In this document: piece after piece, positions 16,028 through 24,975 of the stretch
Position numbering within the stretch: the stretch's first letter is position 1
Layout of the letters: the number at the start of each line of letters is the position of its first letter
Assembly: GCA_963851085.1 (NCBI GenBank)
Contig: CAWKNX010000018.1
Location: forward strand, 124,001-188,000
Origin: DATFVJ01 sp963851085
Lineage (GTDB): Bacteria > Actinomycetota > Actinomycetes > Streptosporangiales > Streptosporangiaceae
Length of the DNA stretch: 64,000 nt
Direction: 5' to 3'
Program-made: the position numbers and the translations under genes
Notes under the pieces: generated by a model
What the model was told of the DNA's origin: nothing
Seen by the model: the letters and a program-made list of their open reading frames with translations, nothing else
The model's database searches: none

Positions 16028-17335
16028 ATGATCCGTACCCGCAAAGATGATGACGCGCGCCCTGACACGGCTCCGCGCAGTGAGCACGCCCCGCTCACCG
16101 AGTACGACGCGGCGGCGCATATTCACGGCATCTGCTTCAAGACCGGACCGCCCGAGCGCGTCGGCGTCGAGCTGGAATGGCTGGTGCGCGACGCGCGCGA
16201 CCCTGCCCTACCGGTGGGGCCGGAACGTGTGGAGGCGGCACTGGCCGGCCTCGGCAACCCGGGGGCGCTGCCCGCCAAGGGCTGCCTGACCACCGAACCT
16301 GGTGGCCAGCTCGAACTCAGCTCGTTGCCGGCCGCGAGCATCGGAGAATGCGTCGCGGACGCGGCCCGCGACATGGCAGCCGTGACGGAGGCCTTGCAGG
16401 CGGCAGGCCTGCGGCTTTCTGGTCACGGCCTCGATCCCTTCCGCCCGCCCCTCCGGGTCCTCGACTCGCCGCGCTACGCGGCCATGGAGGAGTTCTTCGA
16501 CCGGTCCGGTCCCGCCGGGCGGATCATGATGTGCAGCACCGCCTCTGTCCAGGTATGCCTGGATGCCGGGGAGGACGGCACCGGCGGCCAGAGCTACCGC
16601 AGGCGCTGGCACCTGGTGCACGCCATCGGGCCGGTGCTCGTGGCGGCCTTCGCGAACTCGCCACTGCGGCAGGGGCGCCCGACCGGCTGGCGTTCCACCC
16701 GTCAGGCCGTGTGGGCCCGGCTGGACCCGGGCCGTACGAAGCCACCGCAGGGAACCCGGTGGCCGGGGGTAGGCACCGATGTCAGGTCCCGGTGGGTGGA
16801 TTACGCCCTGAACGCGGAGCTGATGTGCATCAGGCGCGACGGCACCGATTCGTGGGGGGCCCCACCGGGCCTGACCTTCCGTGACTGGCTGCTCCGTGGT
16901 CTTACCGGTGTGTCCCACAACCGGCGGCCCACCCTTGAGGACCTCGACTATCACCTGTCGACCCTGTTTCCACCTGTCCGGCCGCGCGGTCACCTTGAGC
17001 TCCGCATGATCGACGCGCAGCCCGCGGACGGATGGGTCGTGCCCACGGCCGTCGCGTGGGCGCTGCTGAGCGACCGGCTGGCGAGCGAGGCGGCGCTGAC
17101 CGCGGCGGAGGCGCTGTGGGCCGGGCCCGGCGACCCGTGGCTGCGCGCAGCGCGGGATGGCCCCGCCGACGAGGGCATCGCCCGGGCCATCCGCGTCTGC
17201 TTCGAAGCAGCCGATGCCGCGCTGCGGCGCAGCGGAGCACCCGCCTCGCTGCTTCGCGCGGTCGCCGATTTCGCCGAACGTTACGTGCAGCGCGACCGAT
17301 GTCCTGCCGATGATCTTCTGGAGGAGTCCGCATGA
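16028..17335 (+). CDS. egtA: Glutamate-cysteine ligase EgtA (ergothioneine biosynthesis)
   Basis: Makes gamma-glutamylcysteine, the sulfur donor for EgtB. The protein has 435 residues of the GCS2 family: VGVELEWLVRDA (glutamate-binding strand), LTTEPGGQLELSS, GHGLDPFRPPLRV, MMCSTASVQVCLDAG, ALNAELMCIRRDG and the closing HLELRMIDAQPADGW. ATG 16028 has aaggag 9 nt upstream; a 14-bp tandem repeat occupies the leader. The stop overlaps the egtB start (ATGA), giving a coupled four-gene operon. Confidence 0.92.
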   Translation: MIRTRKDDDARPDTAPRSEHAPLTEYDAAAHIHGICFKTGPPERVGVELEWLVRDARDPALPVGPERVEAALAGLGNPGALPAKGCLTTEPGGQLELSSLPAASIGECVADAARDMAAVTEALQAAGLRLSGHGLDPFRPPLRVLDSPRYAAMEEFFDRSGPAGRIMMCSTASVQVCLDAGEDGTGGQSYRRRWHLVHAIGPVLVAAFANSPLRQGRPTGWRSTRQAVWARLDPGRTKPPQGTRWPGVGTDVRSRWVDYALNAELMCIRRDGTDSWGAPPGLTFRDWLLRGLTGVSHNRRPTLEDLDYHLSTLFPPVRPRGHLELRMIDAQPADGWVVPTAVAWALLSDRLASEAALTAAEALWAGPGDPWLRAARDGPADEGIARAIRVCFEAADAALRRSGAPASLLRAVADFAERYVQRDRCPADDLLEESA

Positions 17336-18665
17336 CCTTGCCCGCCGGGTCTGCTGATGAGGAAACGCTGCGTCACAGAATCGCCGCCTCGCTGCTTGCC
17401 GCGCGGGACCGCACGCGCAGCTCTCACCGACTGCGTCGACGACACCGATCTGGTCCGCCAGCACTCCAGGCTGATGTCGCCGCTCGTATGGGACCTCGCG
17501 CACATTGGCAATCAGGAGGAGCTGTGGCTGCTTCGCGGCATCGGCGGGCGTGAGCCCATGCACCCGGAGATCGATCCGCTCTATGACGCCTTCGAGCACC
17601 CGCGCGCCGACCGCCCGGCCCTGCCGCTGCTGCCGCCCACCGAGGCACGTGCGTACGTCGGCGAGGTCCGTGGCCGCGTTCTCGACCTGCTCGAGAATGC
17701 GCCGCTCGCGGGGGCGCCGCTGGTGGAAGACGGGTTCGGGTTCGGGATGATCGCCCAGCATGAGCAGCAGCACGACGAGACGATGCTCATTACGCACCAG
17801 CTCCGCGAGGGGGCCCAGGTACTGCGGGCGCCTGCGCCATCCCCGGCCCCGTCTGCCGCCCTGCCCACCGAGGTCTTTGTTCCACCGGGCCCGTTCATGA
17901 TGGGAACGTCCACCGAGCCGTGGGCCCTGGACAATGAGCGGCCCGCGCACATGGTCGAGGTGGACGCGTTCTACCTCGACACCACCCCGGTGACCAACGC
18001 TGCCTACGCGGAGTTCATCGCGGACGGCGGCTACGACGAACCGCGATGGTGGAGTGACGTCGGGCTGGGAGCATCGTCAGCGCGCGGGACTGACCGCCCC
18101 GCTGTTCTGGCAGCGTGATGGTGGCCAGTGGGTGCGGCGCCGGTTCTGCGCGATCGAGCCGGTCCCACCGGCGGAGCCGGTCGTGCACGTCTGCTGGCAT
18201 GAGGCCGACGCGTACGCGCGCTGGGCGGGGCGCCGCCTGCCCACCGAAGCCGAGTGGGAGAAGGCGGCGAGGTTCGACCCGGCCTCCGGCCGCTCGCGCA
18301 GGTACCCCTGGGGTGACGGCGAGCCGGCGCCTCGAGCACGCCAATCTGGGCCAGCGATATCTGCAGCCCGCGCGGCCGGCTCCTATCCCGCCGGGCAGGC
18401 GCCGTCCGGCGCCCGCCAGCTGATCGGCGACGTCTGGGAGTGGACGGCGAGCGACTTCCTGCCGTACCCGGGTTTCGCGGCCTGGCCGTACCGCGAGTAC
18501 TCGGAGGTGTTCTTCGGCGCCAGCTACAAGGTCCTGCGGGGCGGTTCCTTCGCGGTGGATCCCGTGGCGTGCCGCGCGACGTTCCGCAACTGGGACTACC
18601 CGGTGCGCCGCCAGATCTTCGCCGGGTTCCGCACCGCGCGTTCTGCGCCATCGGAGCATCGCTGA
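17332..18665 (+). pseudogene. egtB: EgtB sulfoxide synthase, several frameshifts as sequenced
   Basis: EgtB is the iron enzyme that oxidatively couples gamma-glutamylcysteine to hercynine. All parts are visible but in three frames. The first ~30 residues (ADEETLRHRIAASLLAARDR) are followed, after a shift near 17415-17430, by LTDCVDDTDLVRQHSRLM. Next come SPLVWDLAHIGNQEELWLL and the iron-binding AQHEQQHDETML. Another shift near 18066 (one extra base) leads to the formylglycine-enzyme-like half: RLPTEAEWEKAARF, GDVWEWTAS, KVLRGGSFAVDP, IFAGFRTARS. Around 18330-18375 a further pair of compensating shifts garbles ~15 residues. The start ATG overlaps the egtA stop. Neighbours are intact, so sequencing indels are a serious alternative to real decay. 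Confidence 0.85.
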
Positions 18666-19465
18666 TGTGCCGCCACCTGGCGTACCTCGGCCCGCCCACC
18701 AGCCTGCGCGAGCTGATCATCGAACCGGCGCACGGGCTGTACCGCCAGTCCTGGGCGCCGCGGCGCCAGCGGTACGGCACCGTGAACGCGGACGGGTTCG
18801 GCGTCGGCTGGTATGCGGACGGCGACCCGCTCCCCGCCAGATACCGGCGCGGCCGGCCGATCTGGGCGGATCCGTCATTCACCGACGTCGCGCGCGTCAC
18901 CAAGACGACAGCCGCGCTCGCCGCCGTCAGGTGTGCCACCGCAGGCACGGAAACGGGCGAGACGGCCGCGGCTCCGTACGCGGCGGGCCCATGGCTGTTC
19001 AGCCACAACGGTGCGGTCAGCGACTGGCCGGGAGCGGCGGCAGGATTGGCGGCGATGTTGCCCGCCGCGGACCTGCTCGCGCTCGAGGCCCGCTCGGACT
19101 CGGCCCTGCTGTGGGCTCTCGTGCTGCACCGGCTCCGCACGGGCGTCGATCCGGCTGGTGCCCTGGCCGCCACTGTCAGCCTGCTGCACGCCGAACGCGT
19201 GCACGGCAGGTTCAACTTCCTGCTCACGGACGGCGAGGTCATCGCGGCGACCGCAGCCGGGGACACCCTGTGCTACCTGTACCGCGACGGCCACGTGCTC
19301 GTCGCCTCCGAGCCATGCGATGACGCGCCGGGGTGGACCTGGGTCCCTGACGGCTGCGTGCTGACCGCCGCGGTCGGCGCCGCCCAGATCCGGGCCGTCG
19401 CCGAGGATGCCCAGGGTGTCCAGGGTGTCCAGGATGCCGAGAATGAAAGGACCGCCACCGGATGA
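18665..19465 (+). CDS. egtC: EgtC gamma-glutamyl hydrolase (class II glutamine amidotransferase)
   Basis: Removes glutamate from gamma-glutamyl-hercynylcysteine sulfoxide. The protein has 266 residues starting MCRHLAYLG; Cys2 becomes the N-terminal nucleophile, as in Ntn hydrolases. NADGFGVGWY, WLFSHNGAVSDWPGA and HGRFNFLLTDGE are the other conserved amidotransferase blocks. TGATG overlap with egtB and ATGA overlap with egtD fix both ends. The C-terminal tail has a short QGVQGVQ repeat encoded by tandem cagggtgtc. Confidence 0.92.
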   Translation: MCRHLAYLGPPTSLRELIIEPAHGLYRQSWAPRRQRYGTVNADGFGVGWYADGDPLPARYRRGRPIWADPSFTDVARVTKTTAALAAVRCATAGTETGETAAAPYAAGPWLFSHNGAVSDWPGAAAGLAAMLPAADLLALEARSDSALLWALVLHRLRTGVDPAGALAATVSLLHAERVHGRFNFLLTDGEVIAATAAGDTLCYLYRDGHVLVASEPCDDAPGWTWVPDGCVLTAAVGAAQIRAVAEDAQGVQGVQDAENERTATG

Positions 19466-20493
19466 CCGCCCTGGGGAACTCCGACGAAAGTGCCAGCGGC
19501 ACCGCACCGGCCGCAGACATCAACCGGGGACCGGAGATACTCTGCCTCCTGCCGCCCGGCTTTCTGGCGGAATCACTGCGCAGCGACGCACGCGCCGGCC
19601 TGACAGGTTCACCCAAGCGGCTGCCGCCGAAGTGGTTCTACGATGACCGGGGCAGTGAGCTGTTCGAGGAGATCACCCGGTTGCCCGAGTACTATCCCAC
19701 CCGGGCGGAACGCGCGATCCTGCGTGCGCGCGCAGGTGAGATCGCCGCCGCGAGCGGCGCGCACACCCTGGTGGAGCTCGGCTCGGGTTCGGCCGAGAAG
19801 ACCGTCCTGCTGCTCGACGCGCTTCGTGACGGCGGCACCCTGCGCCGTTATGTCCCTGTCGACGTCAGCGAGGCGGCGCTGCTCGCCGCCGGCCGCCGGG
19901 TACGGGCCGCCTACCCTGGCCTGACGGTGCTGGCGGTGGTTTCTGATTTCGAAGAGCACCTCGGCCTGCCCGCGGCGGAGGGCCCGCGCCTGGTCGCGTT
20001 CCTCGGCGGCACGATCGGGAACCTGGAGCCCGCCGAGCGCGGCGATTTCCTCGCGTCGCTTCGCGACGGCCTGCACGGTGGTGACAGCGTGCTGCTCGGC
20101 ACCGACCTGGTGAAGGATCCGGCCAGCCTGGTCGCTGCCTACGACGACGCGGCCGGTGTGACAGCGGCTTTCAACAAGAACGTCCTCAGCGTGCTCAACC
20201 GGGAACTGGACGCCGGCTTCGACCTGGACGCGTTCGAGCATGTCGCGGTCTGGGACAGCGCGAGCGAATGGATCGAAATGCGGCTGCGTTCGCTGCGGGA
20301 GCAGACCGTCAAGCTGGGTGCCCTTGGCACGGAGGTGTCCTTCGCCGAAGGAGAGGAAATGCGCACCGAAGTGTCGGCGAAGTTCCGCGAGGAAGGTGTG
20401 CGCGCCGAGCTTGCCAAGGCCGGGTTCGAGATGCGGGCCTGGTGGACCGACCCAGCAGGCCGGTTCGCCCTGTCTCTTTCCGCGGCAGTGTGA
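19462..20493 (+). CDS. egtD: EgtD L-histidine N-alpha-methyltransferase
   Basis: Converts histidine to hercynine with three SAM-dependent methylations, the first step of ergothioneine synthesis. The protein has 343 residues: PPKWFYDDRGSELFEEITRL, then PEYYPTRAERAIL, then the SAM-binding LVELGSGSAEKTVLLLDAL, VAFLGGTIGNLEP, and the substrate-pocket half with LLGTDLVKDPA, AAFNKNVLSVLNRELDA and a C-terminal WWTDPAGRFALSLS. The start overlaps egtC (ATGA) and the stop overlaps the cupin start (TGATG). Frame and motifs are uninterrupted. Confidence 0.95.
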   Translation: MTALGNSDESASGTAPAADINRGPEILCLLPPGFLAESLRSDARAGLTGSPKRLPPKWFYDDRGSELFEEITRLPEYYPTRAERAILRARAGEIAAASGAHTLVELGSGSAEKTVLLLDALRDGGTLRRYVPVDVSEAALLAAGRRVRAAYPGLTVLAVVSDFEEHLGLPAAEGPRLVAFLGGTIGNLEPAERGDFLASLRDGLHGGDSVLLGTDLVKDPASLVAAYDDAAGVTAAFNKNVLSVLNRELDAGFDLDAFEHVAVWDSASEWIEMRLRSLREQTVKLGALGTEVSFAEGEEMRTEVSAKFREEGVRAELAKAGFEMRAWWTDPAGRFALSLSAAV

Positions 20494-20708
20494 TGATCCT
20501 CCACGGTGCAGGCGATTACAGCCCGCCGTCGGCGGGCGAGCCCAACCACTGGATCGAGCACCTGGCCAGCGGCGACCTCAGCGTCGGCACCTACGCCATC
20601 CCGCACGGCGGCGTGGACGGCCAGGGTGCGCACAGTGAGGACGAGATCCATGTAGTGCGCGCGGGCAGTGCCACCGGCTCGCGCGATCTTCCTCGGCCAC
20701 CGCGCTGA
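20493..20708 (+). pseudogene. Truncated cupin-domain protein at the end of the egt operon
   Basis: 71 residues. ILHGAGDYSPPSAGEPNHW, then TYAIPHGGVDGQGAHSEDE and IHVVRAGSAT look like the first half of a small cupin barrel; the H...HSEDE stretch matches the first metal-binding motif. The second cupin motif is missing: after SAT the frame turns into low-complexity sequence and stops. The ATG overlaps the egtD stop, so the original gene was part of the operon. The rest cannot be found in other frames downstream. Confidence 0.55.
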
Positions 20709-20934
20709 GAGGTCGCGCGGATGGGGCGTCGGCTGTGCTTCCCGTGCGCGCCTGCGGCACGACGGGAGCGGGTCATCCGCGCCCGGCTGGCCAGGCCGCA
20801 GCCGGAAGGCGTGCCTGGACCGCGCGTCGAGGGCGAGAACGCCGCCAGCCGGGATGCGGGACCGTGCTGCCTCGCGCGCCTGCGGCACGACGCGAGCCCG
20901 GCAGTTTTTTCCGCGCGACCTCTAGATCATGCTG

Positions 20935-21907
20935 TTAAATCATGCTGTGCGCCCGGACGTAATTCTCGTAGCTTGCGGCCGTCGCTGATGCTGCCACCGT
21001 CACACCCGGCGGGTGCTCCACTCCTGCGGGGAACCTGTGCGAGATCAGCTCCGCCTGGATCTCCTGCAGGTGCGAGGGGTGGCCCGCGGCCGGGCCCGGT
21101 CCGGCCGACGCCGGCACGGTGACGCCCGCGAGCGGGTCATCGGTCCGCGGGGCGGTGAGGCCGGCGGCCGCGGCACCGGTGAAGTCGGTGAAGCGGCCGA
21201 TGTGCCCACCTGCCGCCTGCGCGATGTCCGTGAACGTTGACCTGGTGAGCGGTTCCGCGTCGTACCCGTAGATCGCCCAGCCGAGCCCGTGGCCGCCGAG
21301 CAGGCCAAAGATGCTCGGCGCGGTGAAGGTGTGGGTCTTGTCGTCCATGTGCCCCTGGCTCGTCGCCGCGCAGGCGAAAGCCCGGTTCGGCATCGTCTCC
21401 GTGGGCGCGGACGCGAACCAGTGATCACAGACTGCGTACCCCTTGGCCAGCCCGGAAAGCACGGGCAGCGCTTCGGGCGTGAAGCAGCCCATGATGTCGC
21501 CTGCCACGGTGCCCGGCAGGATCGACCGTCCCTCTTTCGCCTGCCAGTTGAGCGTGTACGCGAAGTCCTTCACGAAACCCCGGCACATCGGCGGCTGCGA
21601 TTCGCTGGCCGGCGCGCTGTGGCTTCCGTACAGCTGATCGTTGGTCGCCATATATCCCTCGCCCGGGTCGGCGCCGGGCTTGAAATAGGCGCTGGGGGTG
21701 GCAGGCTCGATCCTGGCTACGGTCACCCGCCTCGCCAGACGCCCCGGGGTTGGACTCGTTGCCTGTCAGGCCCTCGTACGCCTGCCCGGCGGGCGAGACG
21801 TTGCCCGCACCCGTGTACAGGAAGCCGAGCATGTGATCGAACGAGCGGTTCTCCAGCATGAGAACCACCACGTGCTCGATCGATGAAAGGCCATTGCCGC
21901 CCGGCAT
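20935..21907 (-). pseudogene. Phosphoesterase (phospholipase C/acid phosphatase-like), frameshifted and internally deleted
   Basis: The 5' frame holds IEHVVVLMLENRSFDHMLGF, the metal-binding N-terminus of the alkaline-phosphatase-like phosphoesterase family. A frame change near 21730-21745 links it to VARIEPATPSAYFKPGADPG, then AVCDHWFASAPTETMPNRAF and FGLLGGHGLGWAIYG. After GRFTDFTGAAAAG the sequence jumps to TAPRTDDPLAGVTVPASAG, a segment I recall from the family's far C-terminus. About 130 residues with the usual second metal site (YDEHGG-type) are therefore missing. At ~324 codons it is well short of the usual ~450-500. Confidence 0.7.
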
Positions 21908-22196
21908 CGCAGCCTCCGTAAGAATCAGCGTCCCTGGCGCTGCGGCGACCCCCCTCGGGCGCGGCGCGCGCGCCCGCCAATCGTGTCACCGAAACCGTAC
22001 CCAGCGCGACGGGTTCGGGACGACCGGTCCCGCATCCTGCGCTTATGCGACCGAACAATAGAGCCGTATTAACGGAAAGTAGTTGGATATTGACGCATTC
22101 GTGGCGGCGTGTCATTGGCCGGAGGACACCACGGCGCGTGGTGTCCATTCCCCCGGCCTGTAGTCCAACGGCCACCCCGCTCTTGGAGGGAGCAGG

Positions 22197-24122
22197 ATGA
22201 AATCTCCGATCCCCAGGCCCGTCACACGGCGGGCGACCAGGGCCAGCCTCATGGTGCTGGCCGCTGCCGCGTTAGCGGTCGGCTCGACGGCCGCGTTGTC
22301 TGCTGCTTCGGCGTCGGCGCTGCCTGGCGGCGGCGCGGTGGCGAATCCGTACTCGCCGGCCTTCGGCCATGCCTACCGCCATGGGGTGGTGCCGATGCGG
22401 GCGACCGCGGCGAAGATGAGGTCGTGGGCGGCGGCGCATCCGGCCGCTCCGCCGGCGCCCCAGGCGTCGGCGAACGACCTGAATTACGGCGGCGGGATCG
22501 ACGGAATCGGCGTGACGACCGGCCAGGAGAAGGTGTACCTGGTGTTCTACGGGTCGCAGTGGGGGACCGCCAGCACCGATGGGAACGGCAACACGACGCT
22601 GAGCGGGGATCACCCGGGTGAGGCGCCCTATCTCCAGCAGCTGTTCAAGGGCCTCGGGACCAACGGGGAGCTGTGGTCGGGCGTGATGACGCAGTACTGC
22701 GAGGGGGTCGCGGCGGGAGCGCAGTCGTGCCCGGCCGGCTCGGCTCACGTGGCCTACCCCACCAGCCCGCCGCTGGCGGGGGTGTGGGTGGACGGGTCGG
22801 CCGCCTCGCCGCAGCAGGCGACCGGGCATCAGCTGGCCCTGGAGGCCATCGCGGCGGCAGCGCATTTCGGTAACACGACCGCGGCGGCCAACCGGGACGC
22901 ACAGTACGACGTCTTGTCGCCGCCAGGGACGGACCCGGATGGGTGGCTGACCAACGGGTTCTGCGCGTGGCACGACTACAACGGCGATACGACCCTGTCC
23001 GGCGGCGCGGCGTCCTCGCCGTATGGCGATATCGCGTTCACCAACATGCCGTATGTGACCGATGCGGGTGCTTCGTGCGGGCAGGACTTCGTCAACTCCA
23101 GCGGCACGCTCGACGGTGCCTCGATTGTCAACGGCCACGAGTACGCCGAGACGATCACTGACCAGAACCCGGCGGGCGGCTGGACGGACTCCTCCGGTGA
23201 GGAAAACGCCGACAAGTGCGCCTGGATCACCCCGGGCACCAGCGGCGGCTCGTTCGACCTGTCCCTTGCCACCGGCAGCTTCGCGATGCAGACCACCTGG
23301 GCCAACGACGGCGCCGGTGGGGCCGGCAGCTGTGAGGCCAGCCACGCCATCGTCGGCGGAGGAGGCGGCGGCAACACGGTCACGGTGACCAACCCAGGCA
23401 GCCAGACCGGGACCGTCGGCACCGCGGTGAGCCTCCAGATCCATGCCGGCGACTCGGCGTCCGGCCAGACGCTCACCTACAGCGCGACCGGGCTGCCGGC
23501 CGGGCTGTCGATCAGCTCCGCCGGCCTCATCTCGGGCACGCCGACGACGGCCGGCACCTCCAGCGTCACCGTCAAGGCCACCGACACCACGGGCGCGTCC
23601 GGGTCGGCCTCGTTCAGCTGGACGATCAGCACCTCGGGTGGCGGCTGCACCGCGGCCCAGCTGATCGGCAACCCCGGATTCGAGACCGGATCGGCCTCCC
23701 CCTGGGCGCTGACGGCAGGCGTACTTAACAACTCAACCTTCGAGCCGGCGCACTCCGGAAGCTGGGACGCCTGGCTGGACGGCTACGGCACCACCCACAC
23801 CGACACTGCGTCGCAGGCTGTGAAGATCCCATCGACGTGCAAGAACGCGGCCTTCTCGTTCTGGCTGCACATCGACACCGCCGAGACGACCACCACCACC
23901 GCCTACGACACCCTCAAAGTCCAGGTCCTCAACTCGAGCGGAACGGTCCTTTCGACGCTGGCGACCTACTCCAACCTCAACCACAACTCCGGCTACGCCC
24001 AGCACTCCTTCAGCCTGGCCAGCTTCATCGGACAGACAATCACCCTGAAATTCACCGGACACGAGGACGTCTCGCTCCAGACGAGCTTCGTCGTCGACGA
24101 CAATGCGCTGAACGTCTCATAG
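22197..24122 (+). CDS. Secreted multidomain protein: protease-like domain, Ig-like domain, C-terminal beta-sandwich
   Basis: The protein has 641 residues. The signal peptide runs from RRATRASLMVLAAAALAVG to about ASASALP (~residue 43). Residues ~100-385 contain VYLVFYGSQWG, NGHEYAETITDQNPAGGW and ENADKCAW. The HE-x2-E-x2-TD pattern with a following Cys resembles the EXORDIUM/phosphate-induced group and might be a metal site; that link is tentative. Residues ~395-480 are a putative Ig domain (GLPAGLSISSAGLISGTPTT). A C-terminal NPGFETGSASPW domain looks like a CBM-type jelly roll. ATG 22197 follows tggaggga. A strong hairpin follows the stop. Probably an extracellular binding or degrading protein. 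Confidence 0.75.
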   Translation: MKSPIPRPVTRRATRASLMVLAAAALAVGSTAALSAASASALPGGGAVANPYSPAFGHAYRHGVVPMRATAAKMRSWAAAHPAAPPAPQASANDLNYGGGIDGIGVTTGQEKVYLVFYGSQWGTASTDGNGNTTLSGDHPGEAPYLQQLFKGLGTNGELWSGVMTQYCEGVAAGAQSCPAGSAHVAYPTSPPLAGVWVDGSAASPQQATGHQLALEAIAAAAHFGNTTAAANRDAQYDVLSPPGTDPDGWLTNGFCAWHDYNGDTTLSGGAASSPYGDIAFTNMPYVTDAGASCGQDFVNSSGTLDGASIVNGHEYAETITDQNPAGGWTDSSGEENADKCAWITPGTSGGSFDLSLATGSFAMQTTWANDGAGGAGSCEASHAIVGGGGGGNTVTVTNPGSQTGTVGTAVSLQIHAGDSASGQTLTYSATGLPAGLSISSAGLISGTPTTAGTSSVTVKATDTTGASGSASFSWTISTSGGGCTAAQLIGNPGFETGSASPWALTAGVLNNSTFEPAHSGSWDAWLDGYGTTHTDTASQAVKIPSTCKNAAFSFWLHIDTAETTTTTAYDTLKVQVLNSSGTVLSTLATYSNLNHNSGYAQHSFSLASFIGQTITLKFTGHEDVSLQTSFVVDDNALNVS

Positions 24123-24131
24123 CTGGACGTG

Positions 24132-24161
24132 CTGGCCGCGGGCCGCGTGGCCCGCGGCCAG
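24132..24161 (+). terminator. Rho-independent-type hairpin after the secreted protein gene
   Basis: Perfect 13-bp arms (ctggccgcgggcc / ggcccgcggccag) with a 4-nt loop gcgt start 10 bp after the stop at 24122. There is no T-run, as is common for actinomycete terminators. Confidence 0.75.
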
Positions 24162-24305
24162 TGCTTGCTCCGGGGCCCCACCGGTCTTACCTCCGCTATA
24201 ACCTTCTGTGTAAATCCCGTCCGCTGTGAACCGGTATGACCCTGTCGCGCGTGACATTCATGGATGTGGCGACCATGCGCGAGGGGGCGCAGGACGGTGA
24301 TCAAC

Positions 24306-24971
24306 ATGATCGAGGTGGCGGTGGTCTGGGATGACCCCAGGCTGTTCGAGGGCATGTGGGCGTATGCCGCGCGCGAGCCTGACCTGGAGGTGCGTGAGGC
24401 GTCGACCGCCACGCTGCTGAGCAGGGCCGAGCCGCGGCCCGATGTCGTGCTTGTCGAGGTGGCGCCGCGCGAGGGTGCCGATCCCGTGGCGGACGTGCGC
24501 GCGCTCTGCCGGGCGGGCCACCGCGTGCTCGCGCTGAGCAGGAACCCCGATCCCTACCTCAGCGCCTCGTTACTCGGCACGGGTGCGTGCTTGCTGCTCG
24601 GTAGCAAACAGACCGTACGGGCCATCATCGCTGCAATCCGCGCCTCCGGGCCAAGGGGCGCCAACGGCGCCAACGGCTCCACCGGTCCGAATGGCTACAC
24701 CGGCGCTAACGGTTCCGCCGGCGCTAACGGTTCCGGCGGTTCCGCCGGCGCGCCGCGGTTGTCAGGGCGGGAGAGATCCGTGCTGCTTGCCTACGCGTCC
24801 GGGCTTACGCTTGACGCGGTCGCCGAGCAGGTGGGCATCCGCCCGAGCACGGCGAAGACCTACCTCGAGCGCGTCAAGGCGAAATACCGCGAGATCGGGC
24901 GCCCGGCGTACACCAAACTCGAGCTAGCCCAGCGGGCGAGCGAGGACAGCGCGCGGGTGGACGGATACTGA
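24306..24971 (+). CDS. Atypical NarL/LuxR-type response regulator with collagen-like linker
   Basis: The protein has 221 residues. A receiver-like domain (1-~115) starts IEVAVVWDDPRLFEG with the acidic pair. The phosphoacceptor position in DVVLVEVAP is Glu51 instead of Asp, and the usual Lys of the LLK motif appears to be Ser (LLLGSKQ), so phosphorylation control is doubtful. A linker of about twelve Gly-X-Y triplets (GPR GAN GAN GST GPN ...) follows. The C-terminal LuxR HTH is intact (RLSGRERSVLLAYASGL, then IRPSTAKTYLERVKAKY). ATG 24306 has aggac 11 bp upstream; a GTG at 24297 is possible. No sensor kinase is adjacent; gntK starts 4 bp later. Confidence 0.8.
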   Translation: MIEVAVVWDDPRLFEGMWAYAAREPDLEVREASTATLLSRAEPRPDVVLVEVAPREGADPVADVRALCRAGHRVLALSRNPDPYLSASLLGTGACLLLGSKQTVRAIIAAIRASGPRGANGANGSTGPNGYTGANGSAGANGSGGSAGAPRLSGRERSVLLAYASGLTLDAVAEQVGIRPSTAKTYLERVKAKYREIGRPAYTKLELAQRASEDSARVDGY

Positions 24972-24975
24972 GAGT

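Noticed and set aside
16208..17950. 580-codon minus-strand frame
   Set aside because: Antisense to egtA/egtB, which have strong motif support on the plus strand.
20709..20934. Continuation of the cupin gene in another frame
   Set aside because: None of the frames shows the second cupin motif; only low-complexity Arg/Ala-rich translations and a repeated gcgcctgcggcacgac.
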